Source: Pectinatus sp. (GTDB taxonomy: Bacteria > Bacillota > Negativicutes > Selenomonadales > Selenomonadaceae). From it: a DNA stretch of 64,000 nt. Location of the stretch: contig JAHHSR010000002.1 in NCBI GenBank assembly GCA_020025075.1, positions 1-64,000 on the forward strand. The letters are read 5' to 3'. The position numbers and the translations under genes are program-made. The notes under the pieces were generated by a model that saw only the letters and a list, made by a program, of their open reading frames with translations, made no database searches and was not told where the DNA came from. The number at the start of each line of letters is the position of its first letter. Position 1 is the stretch's first letter. Shown one piece after another: positions 1 to 6,455 of the stretch.

Positions 1-1005
1 ATTGAAACAAGAATTTTTAGTGGAGTTGAAAATGATCCATCAGTTGCAACAGTAAAAAAAGGTGTTGAAATGATGAATGAATTCAATCCAGATTTAATAA
101 TCGGTATTGGCGGAGGATCACCTATAGATGCAGCTAAAGCTATGTGGATATTCTATGAACACCCGCAATTTACTTTCGAAGAGGCGGCCAAGCCATTTAA
201 CCTTCCCGAGTTAAGGCAAAAAGCCCATTTCATAGCTATCCCCACCACAAGCGGTACCGCTACCGAAGTTACTTCATTCTCAGTTATTACAGATAATGAG
301 ACAGGAGTTAAATACCCTATCGCAGACTACAATATAACACCAGATGTAGCTATAGTTGATACTAACTTAGTTCAAACTATGCCTAAAACTTTAGTTGCTA
401 ACACGGGTATGGATGCCTTAACTCATGCTTTAGAAGCTTATGTTTCAACAGCTAGAAATCCTATAACTGATGCATTAGCAATGAAATCAATCGAAATGAT
501 TATAGATAACTTATACGACTCATTTAAAGGAAAAAATCAAGCTAGAAAAAATATGCATATTGCTCAAAACTTAGCTGGAATGGCATTTTCAAATGCTATA
601 TTGGGAATAGTTCACTCAATGTCTCATAAAACAGGAAAAATATTTAATATCCCTCATGGTTTAGCTAATGCCATATACTTACCAGCAGTTATCCAATTCA
701 ATGCTAAAACAGCAATGAAAACTTATGCTGATGTGGCTAGTAGATTAAGATTAAAAGGAAATAATGAAGAAGAATTAGTAGTTTCTTTGGTTAATTTAAT
801 TAAAGACTTAAGAAATAAAATGGGAATGGCTAATTCATTAAAAGAATTTGGAATTTCAGAAAAAATGTTTAAAAAGAATCTAGATTCAATAGCCGAGACT
901 TCTGTCGGCGATCCTTGCACTGGTACTAATCCAAGAGAAATATCAGTAGAAGAGATGAAGAATTTATTTGAAGCTGTTTACCGCGGAGAAGATATTAACT
1001 TCTAA
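1..1005 (+). CDS. Iron-dependent alcohol dehydrogenase, 5' end outside window
   Basis: The frame is open from base 1, so about 334 C-terminal residues are present and the start lies off the window. It reduces aldehydes to alcohols with NAD(P)H in the cytosol. Seen: the glycine-rich nucleotide loop GIGGGSPIDAAK, TTSGTATEVT, and the expected metal ligands (Asp in AIVDTNL, His in THALEAY, HSMSHK and IPHG). The C-terminal CTGTNPR plus a short tail resembles the dehydrogenase half of AdhE, so it may be either a stand-alone enzyme of about 385 residues or the end of a bifunctional AdhE. Codons are AT-rich, unlike the core genes from 2273 on, with short GC-richer patches near 155-270 and 890-920. 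Confidence 0.9.
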   Translation: METRIFSGVENDPSVATVKKGVEMMNEFNPDLIIGIGGGSPIDAAKAMWIFYEHPQFTFEEAAKPFNLPELRQKAHFIAIPTTSGTATEVTSFSVITDNETGVKYPIADYNITPDVAIVDTNLVQTMPKTLVANTGMDALTHALEAYVSTARNPITDALAMKSIEMIIDNLYDSFKGKNQARKNMHIAQNLAGMAFSNAILGIVHSMSHKTGKIFNIPHGLANAIYLPAVIQFNAKTAMKTYADVASRLRLKGNNEEELVVSLVNLIKDLRNKMGMANSLKEFGISEKMFKKNLDSIAETSVGDPCTGTNPREISVEEMKNLFEAVYRGEDINF

Positions 1006-1018
1006 CAAAAATATAATT

Positions 1019-1064
1019 AATTACAAAAAGAAGATTATCCTAGGATAATCTTCTTTTTGTAATT
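1019..1064. terminator. Perfect 46-bp palindrome, Rho-independent terminator
   Basis: A perfect inverted repeat centred on CCTAGG starts 14 bases after the dehydrogenase stop and ends in a TTCTTTTTGT run, so it works as a terminator in either direction. It separates the dehydrogenase from the insertion-sequence remnants that follow. Confidence 0.85.
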
Positions 1065-1065
1065 G

Positions 1066-1350
1066 CAAGAATTCCTGCATGACATACTCCCGCCGCCCAG
1101 ACCCTCGGGGTTGAAACAGAGACTTCTCGCTCGATGTGGCTAATGCCGCAGGACTGTCTCACAGTTTCTTTATAGTTTAAAAGGAAAGTATTTTTGCCTT
1201 CATTTCTTATTCATTATTACTATTGCCAATCATTTCGGCTAAATATAACATTAATACAACTATTACTCAAAATCAGATTTTTGTTGATTGGTCGCATTCA
1301 TCTCGCTGCCTGCTTGCAAGGCGAGGAGATTCTTGCAAATTTAGTTAAAA
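1066..1350 (-). mobile_element. Internally deleted IS605/TnpB-type element (no transposase)
   Basis: Read on the minus strand the segment begins with a hairpin-bearing block (1350 to 1238) that has a diverged copy at 2278-2163. It then shows what may be the first codons of a tnpB (ATGAAGGCAAAAATAC, ending near 1190). It finishes with a GC-rich structured tail (about 1170 to 1070) including GGCGGGAGTATGTCATG, which resembles the right end/omega-RNA region of IS605-group elements. The body of tnpB is missing, so this looks like a non-autonomous derivative. The family assignment rests on pattern recognition, and the exact ends are not proven. Confidence 0.55.
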
Positions 1351-1695
1351 CATTGTTATAAACTCTTTCCCCCAAATATCCATTTCTTTTAATATAGGAA
1401 GTAATTTTTTCCCCATATCAGTAAGTGAATATTCCACCATTGGAGGAACTCGGTTATAAATCTTTCTGCTAACTAAATAATTTTTTTCTAAATCTCTTAA
1501 TTGCTGAGTTAACATTTTTTGACTAATTTCAGGAATTAAATTTTTAAATTCATTAAATCTTATAATTCTATGAATTCCAAGATTCCAAATAATAAGTGCC
1601 TTCCATTTACCACTTATAACCTCTAATGTTACTTCTATCTCACACCTATAATTATGGCAACTAACTTTATTAATTCTATCTTTTGGCAGTGAACC
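1345..1695 (-). pseudogene. HxlR-family winged-helix regulator lacking its start
   Basis: The minus-strand frame gives 116 residues matching the HxlR domain in order: a Cys near the N-terminus (YRCEIEVTLEVISGKWK), then the recognition region ISQKMLTQQLRDLE, then VEYSLTDMGKKLLPIL. HxlR proteins are dimeric redox- or aldehyde-responsive regulators, often next to oxidoreductases, and here the neighbour is an alcohol dehydrogenase. In-frame TGA lies at 1698-1696 and no ATG, GTG or TTG occurs before the conserved Cys. The sequence just upstream matches the right end of a TnpB element, so insertion appears to have removed the start codon. Very AT-rich. Probably inactive unless CTG or ATT is used. 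Confidence 0.75.
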
Positions 1696-1880
1696 TCACC
1701 CACTTAAAATTACTCTATAATTTTTGAAGTGGAAGCTTCTTCTTGGGAAGTAGTTGCTTTTATTAGCCAACTATATTTACCAAGCTATCCCCATAGTTCC
1801 TACGGTTCTTTTGATTTATGATATTTCTCTTATTCTTAGACCTTCAGCTAGTATATTTTTACTCCTATTTTTATATATCT
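1692..1880 (-). mobile_element. IS605-type right end with tnpB C-terminal remnant
   Basis: On the minus strand, 1880-1777 reads as a TnpB C-terminus (SKNILAEGLRI, a TAA, then RTVGTMGIAW and TAA). It is followed by the typical right-end structure: a GAAGCTTCCACTTC arm and an AAGTGGGTGAGGTTCA tail that stops at about 1692. The sequence after that tail is hxlR coding DNA. In TnpB elements this junction is where the guide portion of the omega RNA would start. The tnpB is broken by an in-frame stop and lacks everything upstream. Confidence 0.6.
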
Positions 1881-1994
1881 ACTGATTATATTATATCACT
1901 TTGTCTTTTGAAAAACAATATGGCAATTCATCGCACCACCTATGGAAGTAGGCAACTTCTTGCCCGTTAGGTTAAATGAACAAGGCTCTATTTT

Positions 1995-2170
1995 CTACAA
2001 ATTTTTTGCAATTTGAGGTCTTTTCTCGTTTTTGTAGCCGCATTCATGGCAAAACTGGCTGTACGGGCTTTGACCAGTTTCTTACCCTGCTCTTTCAATT
2101 TGTACTGCAAGAATGCAGTAAACATACTCTAGCCGTTGTTGGCAACGAATTTTCCGATTTTGACTAAATA
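1995..2170 (-). pseudogene. tnpB zinc-finger fragment with frameshift
   Basis: Two adjoining minus-strand frames give YKLKEQGKKLVK and then, after a one-base frame change near 2070, SQFCHECGYKNEK, followed by a TAG at 1997-1995. This is the region before and including the first CxxC pair of the TnpB/OrfB zinc finger (RuvC-like nuclease family). The second CxxC pair and final catalytic Asp are absent. The fragment sits between the 2163-2278 repeat and the other tnpB remnant in the same orientation. Confidence 0.65.
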
Positions 2171-2278
2171 TAGTACAATACAGTTATTACCCAAAATTAG
2201 ATTCTTGTTGCTTGATTGCGATTCATCCCGCCGCCTGTTTCGCAAGACAGGGGGATGAATCGCGAATTTAGGTTAAAA
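2163..2278 (-). repeat. Structured repeat, probable IS605-type left end (copy 2)
   Basis: It matches 1238-1350 over its whole length with scattered differences. Both copies carry a hairpin; here GCGATTCATCC pairs with GGATGAATCGC around an inner CCTGT/ACAGG stem. On the minus strand both begin with TTTTAAC, and in both the TAA is the stop codon of the gene just upstream (hxlR; lipid kinase). A TnpB remnant follows this copy. Confidence 0.6.
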
Positions 2279-3151
2279 ATATATTTCCAGTCCCTTTTTT
2301 ATCGTCTCGACGTGAAGCGGCAGACAAGGTCCCGACTCACCGTCAATATCGCTTTCTAATTTTTCCGCACAATCAATAAAAAACTTTTCGGCCTGCAAGT
2401 AGGTTATATGCGCATTTGCCGTCACGGGCTTACGGGCGACAAGCTCCGCCGTAAAACCCACAAGGTCAGGTATGCCGCACTGCTCCAGCATAATAAGGTC
2501 GAGCTTGCCATCATCAAATTGCGCCTCAACCGAGACATTTTTAAGGCCTGCCACAACCCTGCTATTGACGATGAGGACAAAAAAGGCCGCACAGCTTCTG
2601 ACCTGGCCATCGGCATTAACATTTAGCTGCAATGGGCGAAATTTGGGCAGCTCCCCCAAGCCGCGCATGTAATAGGCAAGCTTGCCAAAGGTGTTCTTTA
2701 AACGCCGGTCAACACCATGTGCCACGGATGTAAGGCGACCGGCACTGACAACATTGACAAAATAGCGGTCATTTACCTTGCCAATATCAATGAGACGCCG
2801 CTTATCAGAAGCAATGCGCTCCACATAATGGGATAACTTTTCCGCTCCCACGCCCAAACAAGTGGCAAAATCATTTGAAGTGCCGCTGGGGAAAATTGCC
2901 AAGGGAAGCTCAAAGCCGGCTTTGAGCTGCAAATTAACAGTGCGATTGAGCGTCCCATCACCGCCTGCGACAATAATTCCCCTTGGCCTTACGGCCTTGA
3001 GGCAATCGATGAAACCTTCGTCGGCAGGCGTAGTGCGATACGGAACAATCAGGCAGCCATGCAGCTGAAATAAATGCACTATTTTGTCGAGCTTTTTTTT
3101 GAACTCGCCGCCGCCTGATACGGGATTATAGGCGAGAACGAATTTTTTCAT
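2273..3151 (-). CDS. Diacylglycerol/lipid kinase, YegS/BmrU/DgkB family
   Basis: The 292-residue length is usual for the family. Seen: N-terminal NPVSGGG, the catalytic GGDGTLN motif near residue 83, the FPSGTSNDFA motif near 109-118, and a C-terminal half with FDDGKLDL. These enzymes phosphorylate diacylglycerol or related lipids at the inner membrane face, recycling lipid for phospholipid synthesis; the exact substrate cannot be read. The ATG at 3151 follows AAAGGAGGC. The stop codon TAA overlaps the insertion-element repeat at 2273-2278. It lies 11 bp downstream of the flippase gene and is probably co-transcribed. Confidence 0.88.
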   Translation of the reverse strand: MKKFVLAYNPVSGGGEFKKKLDKIVHLFQLHGCLIVPYRTTPADEGFIDCLKAVRPRGIIVAGGDGTLNRTVNLQLKAGFELPLAIFPSGTSNDFATCLGVGAEKLSHYVERIASDKRRLIDIGKVNDRYFVNVVSAGRLTSVAHGVDRRLKNTFGKLAYYMRGLGELPKFRPLQLNVNADGQVRSCAAFFVLIVNSRVVAGLKNVSVEAQFDDGKLDLIMLEQCGIPDLVGFTAELVARKPVTANAHITYLQAEKFFIDCAEKLESDIDGESGPCLPLHVETIKKGLEIYF

Positions 3152-3162
3152 TTTTGCCTCCT

Positions 3163-4890
3163 TTAATTGCTTTTAGGCGAATTAAAAACGCCAAGACGAG
3201 ATAAAATCTTAATTGCAATGCGCCCGATGATGGGAATCGCCGCCATATCGCTTTCGAGCACGCCTTTTATCGCGATGAGCACCACGACATAGACAATGCA
3301 TCCCAAAAGAACGGCGCACAAAGTAGCAAGGGCATTGCTGCCGAGCCAGCCAAATAAAAAGATATAGGCAAAGTAAAGAACGGCACCCATGATGGCCACG
3401 GCAAAAGTATTCTTGATGATTTGCACGAGCTCCATCTTATAATTTATATAATGATAGAGAAAATACAGGTTAATGAAGGCAGCGATGCCAATATCAGCAG
3501 CCGTCGCCCAAGCGGCGCCCATAATGCCGAAGCGAGCTGTAAAAAACCAGTTCAAGACGACCTTGACCGCAGCGGCGATAATCATATTTACCATCGGCAC
3601 GGTAGGATGACCAAGCCCCTGCAAGACAGCGGTCGTAACTTGATGCAGCCCCAGCAAGACAATGGAAAAAGCGGAAACCCAAACAGCTGGACCCGCATCT
3701 GGCGCATTATAAATAAGCGTTGAAATAGGTACAGCCAAAATGAGAACAATCATAAAGGCGGGAAAACAAATAAAATTAGATATGCGTATGGCCGCCGCCG
3801 TCTGATTAAAGCAGCTATCGTGGTCGCCTAAGACACGCGCCTCAGAAATTGCCGGCACAATGCTCACGGCAAGAGCTGCTGTCAAAATTGTCGCCAAATT
3901 GACAAGCGGCACGGCCATGCCTGTCAAATAACCAAATAGCTTCGTCGCTTCGTTTACAGAATAACCGGCCGCCTCAAGACGCTGCGGCACGATAATGAGG
4001 TCCAAATTAGCGACGATGGGCAGCATGATGCTCGTCGCTGAAACGGGCAGCGCCAATTTAAAAATGCGCTTCATTATCTTTAGTGCCGTTTCAGGCTTTG
4101 TGCCAGAAGGGGGCGCAAGATGCGTGCCATAGACTGATTTTATATCGCGGTCGAGCTGCCAGTGAAAGTAGATGAGTACCAAAAGACCCGCTACGGCTCC
4201 AGCCAGCGCGCCCAAGCTTGCGCCAGCGGCGGCAAATTGAATGCCATAAGGAAGCAGCATCTGGGCAAAAACGACCATTGTAATAACGCGAAAAATCTGC
4301 TCGGCAATCTGCGACACGCCTGTCGGCGTCATGCGCTGCCAGCCTTGCAGATAACCGCGCGAACTCGCTAAAATCGTGACGAAAAAAATGGCCGGCGCCA
4401 AAGCGACAACTGCGTAATAGGCACGTGGGTCGCGAATTATCTGCCACTTGATGAGCCAGTCAGCACCAAAATAAGTCAAGATACTGCAAATAATCCCCGT
4501 AACGAACATAAGCCCCATCGAAATGTGAAAGATGCGCTTAGCGCCCCAAATATCCTTTAGGGCAACTTTCTCAGCCGTAATGATGGAGATGGCCACGGGC
4601 ACACCTGCCGTTGAAATATTGAAGGCCAAAAAATAGATGGGAAAAGCCATCTGATAAAGACCTATCCCCTCGCCGCCCAAGACGCGCGAGACAAAAATCC
4701 AGTTAAGAGAGCCGATTACCTTGACAACGATGCCGGCAACCGTCAAAATCAGCGTACCCTTTAAAAAAGTTGCGCCATTATTTTCCTTTGTCTGTGTCGA
4801 TGTCTGTGTTTTTATTAGTTGCACCTGCTTTTTCTCTTCGCCGCAGCCTCCTCGCTGCAGCCATAATAAATCCTGCCGCCCCACGAGCAC
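3163..4890 (-). CDS. Polysaccharide/lipid II flippase-like membrane protein (SpoVB/MurJ, MOP superfamily)
   Basis: The product is about 550-575 residues, almost entirely alternating hydrophobic segments (about 14). It opens with a SpoVB/RfbX-like stretch, KGTLILTVAGIVVKVIGSLNW followed by VSRVLGGEGIGLYQMA. Such proteins move undecaprenyl-linked sugars or lipid II across the inner membrane. Whether this is the essential MurJ-type flippase or a capsule/spore-envelope paralogue is unknown. Start: GTG 4890 has no convincing ribosome site; an internal GTG at 4824 is an alternative that removes a hydrophilic leader. It is followed 11 bp later by the lipid kinase. Confidence 0.82.
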   Translation of the reverse strand: MLVGRQDLLWLQRGGCGEEKKQVQLIKTQTSTQTKENNGATFLKGTLILTVAGIVVKVIGSLNWIFVSRVLGGEGIGLYQMAFPIYFLAFNISTAGVPVAISIITAEKVALKDIWGAKRIFHISMGLMFVTGIICSILTYFGADWLIKWQIIRDPRAYYAVVALAPAIFFVTILASSRGYLQGWQRMTPTGVSQIAEQIFRVITMVVFAQMLLPYGIQFAAAGASLGALAGAVAGLLVLIYFHWQLDRDIKSVYGTHLAPPSGTKPETALKIMKRIFKLALPVSATSIMLPIVANLDLIIVPQRLEAAGYSVNEATKLFGYLTGMAVPLVNLATILTAALAVSIVPAISEARVLGDHDSCFNQTAAAIRISNFICFPAFMIVLILAVPISTLIYNAPDAGPAVWVSAFSIVLLGLHQVTTAVLQGLGHPTVPMVNMIIAAAVKVVLNWFFTARFGIMGAAWATAADIGIAAFINLYFLYHYINYKMELVQIIKNTFAVAIMGAVLYFAYIFLFGWLGSNALATLCAVLLGCIVYVVVLIAIKGVLESDMAAIPIIGRIAIKILSRLGVFNSPKSN

Positions 4891-4907
4891 GGCAGGCAGT
4901 TTCTATC

Positions 4908-4953
4908 TTGTTTCCAAGCTGCCTTTACCATATAATATAAATATGGTAAAGGC
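4908..4953 (+). promoter_or_regulatory. Putative promoter with 12-bp inverted repeat over its -10
   Basis: TTGTTT (4908-4913), 17 bases, TATAAT (4931-4936) points toward the HIT-like gene at 5091. The -10 lies in the loop and arm of a perfect inverted repeat, GCCTTTACCATA (4921-4932) and TATGGTAAAGGC (4942-4953). That placement suits an operator or an RNA hairpin. It also lies just upstream of the divergent flippase gene. Confidence 0.45.
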
Positions 4954-5090
4954 GGCAATAAATACGCAGGCAAGGCCCTAAAAGGCGCCAATTTTGCCTG
5001 CAACTGAAAAAATTATAGCATTTATCGCGAAAGTACGCCAGTAAAATTTCTTTACGACACCGCTTGCTGCCAACTGGCAAAAGGATTTCT

Positions 5091-5855
5091 ATGGAAAACA
5101 ATATTATTGGCTTCGACATAAATATAGGTCGCCACAAACCAGAAACCATCGTCAACAAAAATGCCAAATGTCCTTTTTGTGACTATGAACGCCTCGAGGA
5201 TATTATTGACACTTGTGGTGAAATGACCCTGCTTAAAAATAAATATAATGTCCTTGAAAATGCCTTTCAAACCGTTCTTTTAGAAACTCGCCGCTGCGGT
5301 TCGGATATGCCCGATTATACCAAGGAGCACATGCGCGCCCTCATCCACTTTGGCGTAAAGCACTGGCAAAAAATGCTAAAAAGCGGTCAGTACACGGCCG
5401 TGCTCTTTTTCAAAAATTATGGGCCGCTTTCCGGCGGCACGATGCGCCATCCGCACATGCAAATTATCGGCCTAAAAGACCGCAACCTTTCTGCCATGTT
5501 TGACCCAGATGACTTTGTCGGCATTGAAATCGCTGCCCTAAACGGCGTGCGCTTAACGCTTTCTACCAAGCCGCGCCTCGGCTTTACGGAATTTAATATC
5601 GTCATGAAAAAAGGCGGGCTTTTGGATACGCTTGCCGATTTTATAAAAATCTGTGTCCACTTTCTCATGAAAAATTATGGCGCGCCGTGCTCTAGCTACA
5701 ACATTTTCTTTTACCACCTAAAAGACGGCATTGCCGTAAAAATCATGCCGCGCTTTGCAACTTCACCGCTTTTTATCGGCTACAACTTACGACTTCGTCC
5801 CAACAATCTCGCACAGGTCGCCTTGCGCGTCAAGAGATTATATTTTTCTAAATGA
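5091..5855 (+). CDS. HIT/galactose-1-phosphate uridylyltransferase-like protein (DUF4931 type)
   Basis: 254 residues from ATG 5091, which follows AAAGGAT; earlier in-frame starts lack a ribosome site. An N-terminal CPFC zinc pair (about residues 24-27) and the histidine-triad-like HPHMQI (about residue 122) are the core features of GalT-type nucleotidyltransferases. They lie in a protein without the rest of the sugar pathway. The family acts on nucleotide or phosphate esters by a His-linked intermediate; the substrate here is unknown. It ends at a tight terminator and is separate from the comE genes. Confidence 0.65.
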   Translation: MENNIIGFDINIGRHKPETIVNKNAKCPFCDYERLEDIIDTCGEMTLLKNKYNVLENAFQTVLLETRRCGSDMPDYTKEHMRALIHFGVKHWQKMLKSGQYTAVLFFKNYGPLSGGTMRHPHMQIIGLKDRNLSAMFDPDDFVGIEIAALNGVRLTLSTKPRLGFTEFNIVMKKGGLLDTLADFIKICVHFLMKNYGAPCSSYNIFFYHLKDGIAVKIMPRFATSPLFIGYNLRLRPNNLAQVALRVKRLYFSK

Positions 5856-5876
5856 TGCGGCTAAGCCGCATTTTTA
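5855..5876 (+). terminator. Terminator after HIT-like gene
   Basis: ATGCGGC, TAA loop, GCCGCAT, then TTTT. The stem begins at the last base of the stop codon. Confidence 0.75.
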
Positions 5877-5917
5877 TATATAAAGAATTTTTAAATTATT
5901 TCAAAAGGTGTGATATT

Positions 5918-6445
5918 ATGTCTAAAAGAACAAAACTTCTCGGACTCGCCTTCTTTTTGCTCTTAGCCGGCACGAGCTGGTATTTTTTCTCGCCGCATGA
6001 AACTTCCCCGCCGCCTGCCAAAACAGAGCCGCCAAAAATCATCGTCTACGTCTGCGGCAGCGTAAAAAGGCCCGGCGTCGTCGAACTTTCTTCGCCCTGC
6101 CGCGTACATGACGCGATAAAAGCTTGCGGTGATTTGACTAAACGGGCTGATGCCACTAGCGTCAATATGGCCCTGCCCTTAAATGATGGCGACCAGATTG
6201 AAGTAAAGGAAAAAAGCCCTGCTTCGATAAATGCACTCGCGGCAGCGGAAAAAGGCAAGGTAAATATCAATACAGCCGATGAAAAAGCGCTCGACAAGCT
6301 GCCCGGAATCGGCCCCTCTATGGCTAAGCACATCATCGAGCACCGCGAAAAAAACGGTCCTTTCAAAGATACTGACGCCTTAAAAAATGTGCGCGGCATC
6401 GGTGCGGCAAAGCTTCAAAGGCTGCAAGATTTCATTTGCGTCTGA
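5918..6445 (+). CDS. comEA: Competence DNA-binding protein ComEA
   Basis: 175 residues from ATG 5918 (AAAAGGTG upstream). One N-terminal membrane segment (about residues 8-25) is followed by a proline-rich spacer, an SLBB-like region (IIVYVCGSVKRPGVV) and a C-terminal helix-hairpin-helix pair (VNINTADEKALDKLPGIG and VRGIGAAKLQRL). It is anchored in the inner membrane with the DNA-binding part in the periplasm, where it passes incoming DNA to ComEC. comEC begins 10 bp downstream, which supports the assignment. Confidence 0.92.
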   Translation: MSKRTKLLGLAFFLLLAGTSWYFFSPHETSPPPAKTEPPKIIVYVCGSVKRPGVVELSSPCRVHDAIKACGDLTKRADATSVNMALPLNDGDQIEVKEKSPASINALAAAEKGKVNINTADEKALDKLPGIGPSMAKHIIEHREKNGPFKDTDALKNVRGIGAAKLQRLQDFICV

Positions 6446-6455
6446 GGCCATTATT

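Noticed and set aside
1976..2167. 63-codon plus-strand frame
   Set aside because: It is antisense to the tnpB zinc-finger relic, which explains the sequence better.
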